From Nautilus pompilius (lineage: Eukaryota > Mollusca > Cephalopoda > Nautilida > Nautilidae): 64,000 bases of DNA. This document shows positions 1-11,000 of the stretch, in pieces. Position 1 is the stretch's first letter. The number at the start of each line of letters is the position of its first letter. Under the pieces are notes generated by a model. That model was given only the letters and a program-made list of their open reading frames with translations. It was not told where the DNA came from and did not search any database. The stretch covers positions 930,001 to 994,000 of the forward strand of contig JACATO010000049.1 in assembly GCA_018389105.1 (NCBI GenBank), given 5' to 3'. Made by a program: the position numbers and the translations under genes.

Positions 1-2
1 AG

Positions 3-1403
3 AGTCCAGAGATTAAACCTATTCCTGTCAGCAGCACTGCAGAAAGAACAAGTGAAGAGAAACTGCACAAAGATAAGTTGAAAAGGAACTACAAAGAACC
101 AGTGCTTGCATCAAGCCCTGGAACTATAAACTCGAGCAGCAGTCAGCATGCAGGGTCGCATTTCACACCACCGATGTATCATCCTCCTCCGGCTTCTCTA
201 CAAAATTGGTTTCCTCCCCCACAGTTATTTTCCTCACTTGGACCAGGATTTCCCACATTTGGTGCAATGCACCCAATGATGTATGCTGGACTGTTTTCTC
301 CTCAAGGCAACTCACCTCATGTGGGAAATGATGCGAGTAGACCTCATAGCCAACACATCACATCAACACCAGAGGTACCGCAAAGCATGACCAATGGAAT
401 GAACATGCCACGCCAGAGTCCTACTCCCTGTGCTCCCAGGATTCAATATCCAGTAACATGGCCCCATAATCTTCCCTTTATCCCAATGCACCATGCAACA
501 CAAGATCAGAACAGACATCATTCAGGTTCTCAGACAGGTATGAATCTACTGCAAGGATTTGGAGTGCCCCCTGTGACTGTAATGCTTCCATTTCCCTTTC
601 TTTTCCCCTTGCCCATCCCTATACCAGTTCCTATACCAGTTCCCATGAAGTCAGAGAAGTTTGAGAAACTCTTAAATTTATCAAGCAACTGCAACAAAGA
701 TAAAAAAGACACAGACATACCGCCTGCAGCACATGTTGTGGAACCTAAACAAGAAAAAAATAGTTTCAATAAAATCAGTGGCCACTTTGAAGTTTCTTCG
801 AACAGGCCACAGCAACACAACATTCCAAGAGACTGCATCAACTGCGTGTCTTGCCATTCAGCAAAGACAAATGAGATCTTATCTCGGCCTAGTTCTGTGA
901 CATCAATAAAAAGTGACTCACATGCATCAGTAACTGAAGTGTCAACAAAGAGATCCTTGACACCAGCAAGTGTCAATTCCATTGAATCTTTTAAGCGGGT
1001 GCGACATGAGTCGGTTAACTCCTCGTATTCTCTCAATGATGAAGTTATAGATTTGTCCAAGGACAGTAGCAGAGAAAGCTGCAAAGACCTCACTTCCACA
1101 CATTCTCTTAGTGAAAACCAACCACACACTCCTGAAACGTGTGCTCCTGATACAAATGTGCGGCTGAGAGTTCCTAAAATTCACATTGTCTCAACTCCAA
1201 ATGACCCACCTTTGTCTCAGCAGCTGCCACTGCCACCTACTGACCATGCTTACTCACTCCGCAGGGGGTTGATCTTGGATGCTCCAAGTGTTCGTAAGCG
1301 GTCTAAAAGTCCGTCTCCTGAAAGACATTCTTATATCCGCAGCATACCGCGGGATATCATGGAGGCAAGGAGATGTCTACGGACTCGAATAAAGTCAAAA
1401 TGA
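3..1403 (+). CDS. SOBP: SOBP-like (sine oculis-binding protein) C-terminal coding region, partial
   Basis: The frame is open from base 3 to a TGA at 1401-1403 with no start of its own, so this is the 3' end of a larger gene entering from the left; TTG at 78 is not a credible start. The protein is Pro/Ser/His-rich and low in complexity, with a MHPMMYAGLFSP stretch near 270-300. At about 560-645 a PPVTVMLPFPF segment runs into alternating Pro-Ile/Pro-Val repeats, a hallmark I associate with the SOBP family. A VIDLS sequence at 1044-1058 fits a SUMO-interacting motif, which SOBP proteins are known to carry. The tail is basic (RRCLRTRIKSK). SOBP proteins are nuclear, bind Six/sine oculis factors through N-terminal FCS-type zinc fingers (not in this window) and act in sensory and neural development. 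The name rests on remembered composition and motifs; another Pro-rich nuclear protein is possible. Confidence 0.72.
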   Translation, partial: SPEIKPIPVSSTAERTSEEKLHKDKLKRNYKEPVLASSPGTINSSSSQHAGSHFTPPMYHPPPASLQNWFPPPQLFSSLGPGFPTFGAMHPMMYAGLFSPQGNSPHVGNDASRPHSQHITSTPEVPQSMTNGMNMPRQSPTPCAPRIQYPVTWPHNLPFIPMHHATQDQNRHHSGSQTGMNLLQGFGVPPVTVMLPFPFLFPLPIPIPVPIPVPMKSEKFEKLLNLSSNCNKDKKDTDIPPAAHVVEPKQEKNSFNKISGHFEVSSNRPQQHNIPRDCINCVSCHSAKTNEILSRPSSVTSIKSDSHASVTEVSTKRSLTPASVNSIESFKRVRHESVNSSYSLNDEVIDLSKDSSRESCKDLTSTHSLSENQPHTPETCAPDTNVRLRVPKIHIVSTPNDPPLSQQLPLPPTDHAYSLRRGLILDAPSVRKRSKSPSPERHSYIRSIPRDIMEARRCLRTRIKSK

Positions 1404-1542
1404 CACCTGGCTTATTTGATGATGTATGACTTCCATGTATGCTATGGCATTTGTTACTTTCTGCTTATTTATAGACCAGGTCTATAGTAAATTTCAGTCA
1501 TAACGATGTCTGTCTGTCATTAGTCTATGCTGGACACATAGG

Positions 1543-1561
1543 ATGTATGTATATGTATGTG

Positions 1562-1592
<31 letters not shown>

Positions 1593-1602
1593 GTATATGT
1601 AT
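1543..1602. repeat. TATG/AT microsatellite
   Basis: An irregular run of TATG units surrounds an (AT)n core inside the SOBP-like 3'UTR. Confidence 0.85.
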
Positions 1603-2255
1603 TGTTATTCTGTCAAGTCACTTATTTGTAAGCATTATTGTTGTATGATAGATTTCAGCTGTGTATATAAATAGCAGGTTCTTCAATGCCAGTGAGGCAG
1701 TGTAATTCATTTAATTAAATGAAAAAATATATGAAAACAACTGTTTTGTTATATATATATGAGGAAATTCAGTTGAGTTACTCTAGTAACTCAAAAAGGG
1801 ATTTTAAGAAAACATATCTCTTCGCTTGCCAATGCTGCACCATTTTAAGGAAGAAACACAAACGCTGGCTTATGGATTCCCGTTCTCTGTAAAGAGATTA
1901 GAATTTCTATATCATTAATGTACTGAAAAACATATTCAAGATGAAATGATATTCAGTTTTTTTTTTACAAAATTCAACCTGACCAAGACTCATCTATTCT
2001 TTAATATTTTCTCTCTTTCTCAGTGGTCGTATTTCAATATTCTACAAAATACTGCAATTAAATGTGTACTTAAAGTGTTTTGAACTTGCAGTTCTTATAT
2101 TTTTAGGTGACTTCTTGTTGACAGGTAATGTTCAAAGCTTTTGTCTGAAAAGAGTTCAAAGGTTTCTAGGTTTCACCAAAATTGTTTTTTAAAAATTATT
2201 TCTAATGAAATTGAATTCTATTCACAACTACATCAGTTTACACTGTGCTTCTAAA

Positions 2256-2261
2256 AATAAA
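2256..2261 (+). terminator. Candidate polyadenylation signal, SOBP-like gene
   Basis: This is the first canonical AATAAA noticed after the SOBP-like stop codon, about 850 bases downstream, with GT-rich sequence within 80 bases after it. Confidence 0.45.
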
Positions 2262-2280
2262 GACTTCTCTTAAGCTGCTT

Positions 2281-5000
2281 AGGTACGTATTTTACCTGGC
2301 TGGCAAGCCGTTACACCTGCTTGCTTGCTCTTGTGTTGTCACCAATGATATTCAGGTTAGTTTTGTGTCCAAAAGATGCTAGTAAACCAGCTCAGGTAGA
2401 TTTCTATCTTATGTTGCCATGGCTTTCAGTTGGTAAGCTTTGAGAAATACAGTATACTAGTAATATAAAGCATTTATCTTTTTAATGAAATGTGAAACAA
2501 AACAAAATAACAAAGAATGATTTAGATGAGGGGGAATCTATTCAGAAACAATAATTTTAGAGTGTAAGAGTGATTACCACTGATTTTGTTTCCATAAATT
2601 GATTTTAAATAAGATTACATGGCTACTTTAGGAGTTAAAGAAAATAATTTAAACTCTCATTCTAACAAATTTGTTAAATTAATGTTTGAATATTCACTGA
2701 TTGCATTGTTGTTGGTACAGATTTTCCAATTGCTGCTTTCACACAAGGGAATGTTTTTGTGGTTTCAAAAGAAATAGGACCAAACAACACATTGTATAAT
2801 TTTTGTTGTTGAAAGAAGAGTTAATACCTCAAAATGATTTGCTCTAAGTTTGTTATAATTTAATATGGAATATGTTTACTTGTTTAAAGGTATAAATTTC
2901 TTTTGGAAAAACCACAAACTATTTTTCAGTAAGGCAGTCCTCAATCTTGATTCTATGTGTATTTAATCTTCTGTAGAAAAGATTTGAAGTGCGATTAGAG
3001 TTTGATATAACAGCCGCTGTATGGCAGAATCTGGTGAACATGAAGCAGGTTTGGACCAAGTGCCCACAAGTTTCACTTTTTGTTCAAAACAGTATACATT
3101 ATAGTTTTGAGTATTATTTAGAGTCCATGCAGTGGTATGGAATGATGGTAGACTACTGATGAGCAAACTAAAAAGATGTAGAAAACTGATTGTAAAATTA
3201 GTTCTTTTGAGGAAATCATCACACTTCTCATATTTCTGTTAGCAGCAAAGTAGAGGGGGAGCTTGCAATACAGCAGTTAGAGGCTAAAGCCAAAAATATA
3301 TATAAATAGTTTGTGGGTTTTCATTTAGAGTATCTTCAAAATTCACATCTTTTGATTGTATAGGTATTTTATGTATAAACCAGCCTTCTTGGTGGGCCCC
3401 TGTCCTGATATTCAAGGTCTAAGGTCCATTTACAGCAAGGTGGTGGTGCAGTACAGTGGTCTTGAGCAAGCCAGTCAAAGGTAACTCAGAATTTCTACCA
3501 CATGTACCAGAACTCTTCATTTTAAGATGTGGGAAGCAAACCTTGTGGCCAGTTGGTGAAGACGACTGAGAAACCATTCCTGAGGGGTATACCAAATGGA
3601 GTTGATTCTGAACTCTGGCTCTCAACCACCACTGGCCATCCGATCTAAGCCAGTCCTTTTATTCACATTTTGTTGATGACTTTCTAATTAGAAACCTTTC
3701 CTCCAAATACCCCAAACAAATAGGCCTAAAAAAAAGCCTATAAAAACTAAGTTTTACACACCCTTGATTCCACCATCTATACTGTTCTTTCAGACTTTAT
3801 AGAAAAAAGAGAGAGAAATATTTGTATATAATCTAACTCAGCATCCATAGAAATGATACTGAGAACAATACACAGTTTACCTGACAGGGCCTGCAAACAT
3901 TGCCAATATTATATCATAATTAAATTTCATGTGCAATTAGCTAACTATGCTTCCAAAAAGATAACATTTCACATTCCTTGAATTCCATTTTTTTCAGTCA
4001 CAATAATTTAATTATTTCCTAATCTAAAGCACTCTTCAAAAGAAGTGGATTTTATAAAATGATTTCCATGTTGTTTTATTGTTCCTGACATTTGGAGCCA
4101 CTTTCATTTAAATCTCCCTCCATTTCTTAACAGTTTTGTTCTGGTCTCAGTTCCATGGTGCCACTGTCAGGGTTGTACAATCCCCTTTTTTCAGTTTTGT
4201 GCTGAATTCCAGTTCCTTATCACATGGATTCTCTACAAACAAAAATTATTTACTCTTTAGTAATAACTAAAGCAATGCTACTACATTCTAACTTATTTAC
4301 TTTTCTTAAGAGTGCAAAAGATTAAATATACAGCAGACTTGAATTTTGTATTTAAAAAAAAAAATATTTAAAAACTGAATTTAATAACCCTACATTTATT
4401 TGACTAAATGGTTCTAAGAGTTGCTAACAGGGCTATGTATTTGATAAAGGGTTAATTTAACCAGTTTTTCTTTCAATGTGGTCTGCACTAAAGTGACTCA
4501 CGGTTTGTTAGAAGTTCACTAGAGCAAAGTCAACAAAATTACTTGCTTGACCTCATTTCTTATTATTAAGGGCAGATTCTGTGATAATCCACCCAGAACG
4601 GATAAACCTGATTCATAAAAATGCACTTTTAAAATTATTTGTATTTTAAAGAAAACATTTCTCTATACTATTTCTATCCTTCAGAACAAAGATTTCAAGA
4701 TGTTATAAAATTGCCCTTCATCTGACAAATATAATATCTAAATAGGTGGTTACAGAACAGAATAAAATGGGGGCCATGCCCTCAAGCTATAAATAGGATG
4801 TCATGAGAAAAAAAGAGCTAGTAGAATTTTAATGACATTAGAAATGCCAACTGTATGCAGTGTGTTACCATTTGCACAAAGTCGTGTGATTGGACAATTT
4901 GACTGAGGGCAAAGTGAACAGATGATGTGGAATCTTGGATTTGCAAATGGAATAGTGCATAACATCAATGTTAATTTTTATTAGACAAATGAAAGAGCAG
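2281..5000. other. Intergenic region, nothing recognised
   Basis: This AT-rich sequence lies between the SOBP-like 3' end and the Tc1-like relic. Short open frames at 2963-3166 and 3419-3625 have no recognisable protein signature. The 3400-3650 stretch is less AT-rich and could be an old repeat. Confidence 0.5.
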
Positions 5001-5009
5001 CTAACCAAA

Positions 5010-5830
5010 GACCAGGATAGCTATCAATGATTACAGAATGAACCAAAAAAGTCCGCGTTTGCCAGATAAGGTCCAATCTGCGCACAGGGCTTGCAGACAA
5101 TGACAATACTGTGTGTATTTTATAATGTATACCAACATCATTTCTAAACCTCTGTATACAGAAGACAATGTAAAGGATAAATTTTCATGGGCCAAGGAAA
5201 TGATACACAGATCCAAGCCATTTCCAACATCTGTTTCACTAATTCATGTTGAATGGGCCAATATGGATATGGGAAAAGGACAATTAAACTTCAAGAGATC
5301 TGCTTGCATCCAAGTTCGACATTGTAGTTTTACTGTAATGGTATGGGCAGTGATTTGGGGTGATGGGAAGGTCTTCATCAAAGGATGTCTGAATTCTGTT
5401 GAATTATATGCATCCATTCTGGAGCATCATCATCTGGCAATTTTCAAACAAAGGGTTTTATAAATGAAGACTCATTTGCTGTAAGATTGTGCCATTTGTC
5501 CCACCTTTAAAGCTGCCATCCTAAGAAAGAGGCAAAAAGGAGATGCAGGTTTTCTTTCTTTCCTGAGCACCTAGGAGCCTGCCTTGAATTTGCTTGAACA
5601 TGGGCATGCGTACCTTGATCACCAGCAGTGAAAACAGCTTCTCCTACAACTGTAATAGTTATCAAAATTTGGACAAAATTAGCACAAACTCCAACTGCAT
5701 TCACGCCATATATCCAAGCCATTCATGAGGCATGGAAAAGCTACTAGATATTAATTTATTTTCTTCAATTTTGTCAAACTCAGTCTACATATGTAAGACA
5801 ATAAAACTTATTTATACCTCAAGGGTGTTC
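5010..5830 (+). pseudogene. Tc1-like transposase relic
   Basis: The 5113-5463 reading frame matches the middle of Tc1-type DDE transposases: a KPLYTEDNVKDKFSWAKE segment resembling the K-P-L-L-(x)-W-A pre-catalytic region, then MVWAVIWGDGK with the expected MVWG-like core, then a segment like the usual L-N-x-Y-x-x-I-L-E-x-H. A stop follows. At about 5710-5800, after a frame change, an AIHEAWKS / LDINLFSSIL pattern resembles the family's C-terminal end. Stops and frameshifts make it non-functional. The 5470-5700 segment between the two parts is not explained. No terminal repeats were found. Confidence 0.6.
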
Positions 5831-6196
5831 ATTTTCTTGTCAAGGCTTTGTATTTGTTTCTTTGATTTTGAGCGTTTGCAGGTGGTGTTTTGTTTGTTTG
5901 TTTGTGTTATCAGTGCATTCAGAGCTTCAGAATATCCATTGTCCACAGAGATATAAAAGTTGCATGGAGCTGCAAAGACCCTGAGAAATTTGATCATGAT
6001 GTATGGCTTTCTAGGAATCTGAAGGAAAAAAGGTAGTTAAAGGTGAAATAAGAAATTTTAGGTATATGAACTTTGTCATGAGCTGCAGGAAGGTAAAGCA
6101 AAAAGTGAAACAGTCAACTGGCATTTTAAATCAGGACTGATTTGGTTGGCTGCTGAGATAAAATTTGATCAGTCTCAAAACTGGTGTCCAAGGATA

Positions 6197-7427
6197 TACG
6201 AGGTTTGTTGAAAAAGTATCAGACTTCATTTTTTCCTGTGGGAAGTAATGACGTTAGGGAGGCATAAGTGTACATAGTGGAGCCGCATGCGTGGTTTTTG
6301 GCGGGCTTGCTGGATGCATCAGTCGCTGTCAGGCAGCCAGCGTGAGATGCTGTACTACTTGTCGCATTTTCATTTTGCCTGTGATGACGGAACCTGTGGA
6401 GCAACGATCTTGCATCAAGTTTTGCCAAAAGCAATTTTCAAAATTCAACAGGCTTTTGGTGACAATGCCATGGGTGTTACCCAAATTAATGAATGGTACA
6501 ACAGGTTCAAAGATAGCCGCACATCGGTGGAGAGTGACCAGTGTTCTGGGAGGCCGTCAACAAGCTGCAATGCACTTATCATCGAGAAAGTGCGGAGGAT
6601 CATCGTTTGACGGTGCGGGAAATTGGTGACGAGGTTTGGATCAGTAAAGATTCTTCTGCACATGCAATTTTAAAGGAGAATTTGTGCTTGCACAGAGTGG
6701 CAGCGAAATTTGTGCCCAAGCTGCTTTCTCAGGAACGTCGTCGTCTTGAGGTTTCGCAGGACCTGCTGGATACTACCAACAGGGATCCTGAGTTCAAGAA
6801 TACCGTGATAACTGGAGACGGGCACAACCTGGAAACCAAAGCTCAGTCATCACAGTGGAAACACAACATCGCCAAGGTCCGGAGAAAAATCAAGGTGACG
6901 CTGACTGGTTTCTTCGAGTAATGAGGCGTTGTGCATCACAAATATGCACCAGAAGGGCAAACAGTTACAAAGGAGTACTATCAGGAAGTCCTCAGACATC
7001 TTTGTGATGCAGTTTGGCACGAGACTGGATCTGTGGGCCTCACAAAACTGGCAGCTGCATCATGACAAAGCCCCGGCTCATTTGTCGCAACTGATCCAAG
7101 GTTTCTTGGCAAAGAAAGGCATTTCGCTCATTTGCCAGGCTCCCTACTCTCCAGACACAGCTCCTTCTGACTGTTCCCAAAAATGATGCCACTGAAAGAC
7201 TCCCGCTTTGAGAGCTGAGAGGACATCATGCAGAATGCGATGGATGAACTGAGAGCCATTCCGGAAGAATCATTCCAGATGTGCTTCGAACAGTGGAAGG
7301 ATCGCTGGGCTAAGTGTGTGGAGGCACAAGGGGCCTACTTAGAAGGGGATTAGCAACTGAACCCACCAAGTACATAATTTTTTTTCCCCCCAGCCTAAGG
7401 TCAGATACTTTTTCGATAGACCTCGTA
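6197..7427 (+). mobile_element. mariner-family DNA transposon, degenerate, both TIRs present
   Basis: About 1.23 kb flanked by TA. The left end TACGAGGTTTGTTGAAAAAG and the inverted right end TACGAGGTCTATCGAAAAAG are clear terminal repeats extending about 30 bases. Its size and content are those of a complete mariner (usual length about 1.3 kb). The element lies between the convergent SOBP-like and SAP18 genes. Confidence 0.93.
6370..7345 (+). pseudogene. mariner transposase, broken by frameshifts and stops
   Basis: Pieces of a mariner transposase follow in the right order in changing frames: IKFC near 6415, then AFGDNAMGVTQINEWYNRFK and a SGRPSTS segment, RRLTVREIGD at about 6605, AKFVPKLLSQE near 6705, VITGD near 6800-6825 (first catalytic Asp region), LWASQNWQLHHDKAPAH at about 7030-7080 (second Asp region), YSPDTAPSDC at about 7145-7175 (third Asp region), and a C-terminal FEQWKDRWAKCVEAQGAY. 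The reading frame is interrupted several times, so no active enzyme is made from this copy. The family's helix-turn-helix and D,D34D organisation is recognisable only in pieces. Confidence 0.9.
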
Positions 7428-7640
7428 TTGTTTCTTTACCCCACCTATCACACACACACACACAAACCTTTTGGGTCACCTGTCAGTTTTTCACAGAATT
7501 TTTTTTCTACTAAGATTTTCTTGCATGTTATGACTAACCACTCAGTGGAAGTAGGGGCTATTTCTATAATTCATGCCAACTACAAAAAACATACAAAGCA
7601 GTAGTCACAAATGAGTAACTAACAACAAAAAAAAATTATT
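7428..7640. other. Spacer between mariner and SAP18 3' end
   Basis: This short AT-rich spacer has a CA microsatellite at about 7449-7463 and no coding signal. Confidence 0.5.
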
Positions 7641-7651
7641 TTTTAAAATAT

Positions 7652-7657
7652 TTTATT
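7652..7657 (-). terminator. Candidate polyadenylation signal of SAP18
   Basis: AATAAA on the minus strand (TTTATT on plus) lies about 125 bases beyond the SAP18 stop codon and is followed by a T-rich stretch on the minus strand. It would give a short 3'UTR of about 140-160 bases. Confidence 0.55.
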
Positions 7658-7780
7658 GAAAATTGTGTATTTGCTGAATGGGCTAAAATGAGAAAAACTG
7701 CGTTCACAACTTGGCTGTAACCCAACATATGAAGAAATGTCTTTATGATGATGGACCAAAGCATGTCTCTATACATGTTT

Positions 7781-8060
7781 TTAAAAAGGTCGACTGCGCC
7801 GATTTGGTGGGGCACCAGTTCTTGGAGGAGTTATGGCTATATCCAGGTAATCTCCTATCTGAAATTTTCTGTTTGCCATGGTAACAATGTCATCACTGCC
7901 CCTGTGTCCAGAACAGGTCGAACCAATTTCTCTCATCCTGTACACTGGAGCATGAGGATCTGGATACACTATAGCAAAATCAAAAAATGTTCCTTTCCTT
8001 CTAGCATCAGGGTTCACCTCTTTGACCAGTCCAGTCAGTTCTTTCAGAGTAGCATCCATC
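7781..8060 (-). CDS. SAP18: SAP18 exon 3 (last)
   Basis: The acceptor is TTGGCAG|G and completes a split Trp codon (TG|G) before MDATLKEL. The exon runs to TAA at 7781-7783 after a basic RRSRPF tail. It covers in one piece the sequence that human SAP18 splits over two exons. Confidence 0.96.
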
Positions 8061-11000
8061 CTGCCAAGAAGAAAACTAACTATGAAGCTGTTTCCTTCTG
8101 ATTTTTTCTATGAGAAAAGCATCATATTTCTTTTTGTCAAATTTTAACAAATTAGATCAAATATAAATCTACCTACTTTTATTTGCAGAATCTTGGATAG
8201 GGATGACTGGGGCTGGTTATAACACTTCATACAAATCTATTTTAATCTGGAACCATGTACAGGGATATTATGGTTAATCAAATATTATAAACTACTATAC
8301 AAGGACCCAATTGAATATAGTTATTATGATAAAATACATACATACAATTTTGACAAAATTCAAAACATTTCCTTTTGTCAAAGTGTTAGAATTTACGCCA
8401 GATACTCAGCATCAGTTGTAGCATACATTCGGGCAAGTAACAACCACCAAATAACATACAAAAACTGTGATTTTTGTTGGGCACCAAAATGGATAAAAAC
8501 CTTTAATCAAGTAAAACTCCCCATTTTTTCTCCATCAAAACTGGTGGCTTCAGGTACTCCGATTGATAAAGTTGAATGATACTTCATGAAACATGAAACT
8601 GGCCAACCAATCTGGTCCAGCACATTTATTAATATACCACAAATCTGGAGCTTTAATGTTGCATCTTTTACCAAGCTCAAAAGCAAAAATCATGAGGTCC
8701 TTAGAGGATAATCTAAAGAAAATTATTGACAAATTTTTTGTATAGTTTTCTATTTAATTTTCTTGCTCATTACTGAACACTTGTCTATTTCTAGCATAAC
8801 CAACCTAGAATTTCCATTTGGCACTGCCACTGAAAAGCCAACTTACTTTTTTTTATTTTACTTAAAGTAACATGGCAAATACCATAATTATTTGTGATGG
8901 ATCTAATGGTACAGTTATTTAATGTACAGCTTGCAGCATATTATCATGAAGTCTCTTTTGTTTTTCTCGTGTATGTCTTTCCTTTTAGTGTAACTGATAC
9001 TCTCGTGTAGCTGGATTATTAAAAATCAAATCATGGAGTATCATTATAAAATAGCTAAGACTATAGACATGGGATTCTTACCAAAAGTAATTTTCTCTTC
9101 TCTGGATACTGGGATTTTTATGAACAATCAGGATAAACAGAAATGACACCATTATTTTGACTTTACTACACAAACTTGAGTATAAGAACTATCAGTATTT
9201 AATCTGAAAAATCAGAAAAAAAAATATACTGTAATACCAATTTACTAACCAAAATACTATTTATTTGTTACAACCCCATATGAATAATCTGCAAAACTTA
9301 CAGATCCTGAGACAGAAATGTGCAAGGCGTGAATCCTTAATAATATTGATATAATACAGCACCAAAGTTAAAACATTTGAGCCATGTGGGTGAAAAGTAA
9401 AACAAAATTTCTCTGAGTAAATAATCAGTTCTAAGATGTAAAAATAGAACCATACCCATAGTGAGGAATATCAGTGGGCTTCTAGTTAATTCCCACAAAA
9501 AAATGTATGTATTGGGTAAAGCCTTTCCACTGGACATAAACTCTGCCAAAGCCTTACACATATTTAAAAGATACTGCCAGTGTTACAACCTGCACCTGTT
9601 ACTTTCAACCCTGGTATCCTCTATATGATTTTGTTGTTGTTCTGAGTAGCACTAACATAAGAATCAGTAAAGAACACATACATAAACAAAACTATTGATA
9701 CACTATTTGTTCAAATTCACATGCAATTTGAACTATCCTTCTAACAATGGGTTCTATAATTTCTTCATCTTAAGTATTTTTCAAAACAATCAAATCTACT
9801 TTTGTATTGACTTATATATGCAAGTTGCCCAATAATAGACTGATTGCGCCTGACCAGTCCTAGCCCTGATTGATTTCTTTGATTATCTTTTGTTCCTATT
9901 ACTGCTCTCCACATCTTCTACTACTACTACTACAGAATTTTGAATTCCATAATGTATTATCCATTTGAAAACAATGTGACAAGACCAAAAACCATTTAGC
10001 AACTGCATGCTACATTTCTTTTCCCTTTACAATCTTGTTTAGTTTAAAGGAAGGCAAACAACTTCAAAAGAAGGTGAGGCTACTGGTCAATGATTCCAAA
10101 ATAATACATTGTGGATTGGTTAAAGAAAGAAAATTTCAAAGGTTCATTTGTTTCCAAAAGCAAAAATTAATTTAAAAAAACAACAACATAATGAAAAGTA
10201 TAACAATGGTGTAATAAATATACCCTGCTGAGCAAAACACCTTCATAATTACATTCTTAATGATTCTGTAACTTTAGCTGTATACTGACTTTTCCCACAG
10301 GCTGTGTGTTGGTAATGTCTGCAGTATATACCTTGATTATTATCAATTTAATAACACGATCAGGTTTCTTCTGTGAAATAGCCCTGAAGAGGTATGAATT
10401 TACACAAGATATTTCAAATATTATTGTAGGATTGGGTGGTACCAATGGATCACAGCTCTGCCCTGAAGGTTATTTATAAAACAAAATAGAGCAGTATACC
10501 AAGCTATGCAGCACCATGGTTTCCAATGACTTCCATTAAATTTAATCTTGCTTAGAGCTAAACATTTTGCAAAGTTTAAGTCATCAACAAAACAAAGATA
10601 GTAGATAAAACAACAGTTGTAAATGAGTTAGCTCTTTCAATTGAAAAATTTGTTTTTTTCACTAATAAATAAGTATTCTTAAATTTGATGTCCTTCCATA
10701 TGGTGCCAATCATATGGAAGAACTTTAAGTATAATGCTACTATTTTAAGGTATAGTCTGAAATGAGTGGAATGCACATGCAAAAACCTCATAATACTATA
10801 ACATAACTCCGTTCTTGTCTGCCAGCACTTTTATGACGACTAACATTAACAGTAATTTGGCAAATACAAGAAAGATGCAGAAGAGTTTTTTCATAGATGA
10901 AAATAGGTACATCTATGTATTTGATGGGACTGGATCAGGAGGATCCATGTTCAGAACATAACTGTTACAAGAGAGGTAAGCGAGCATTCTCGTGCTCCCA

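Larger units (their letters stand above)
1404..2280 (+). other. Probable 3'UTR of the SOBP-like gene
   Basis: This non-coding AT-rich stretch directly follows the stop codon. It contains a TATG/AT microsatellite and ends near an AATAAA hexamer at 2256-2261 followed by a T- and GT-richer stretch. Transcript ends in such genomes can lie further downstream, so the right boundary is a guess. Confidence 0.5.

Noticed and set aside
64..80. TTG at 78 as the start of the SOBP-like protein
   Set aside because: The frame is open to the left edge, and family proteins have N-terminal zinc fingers not present here. This is an internal exon position.
530..1129. 199-codon minus-strand frame
   Set aside because: It is the antisense shadow of the SOBP-like coding sequence, with a low-complexity GTGIGTGIGM stretch mirroring the Pro-Ile/Val repeat.
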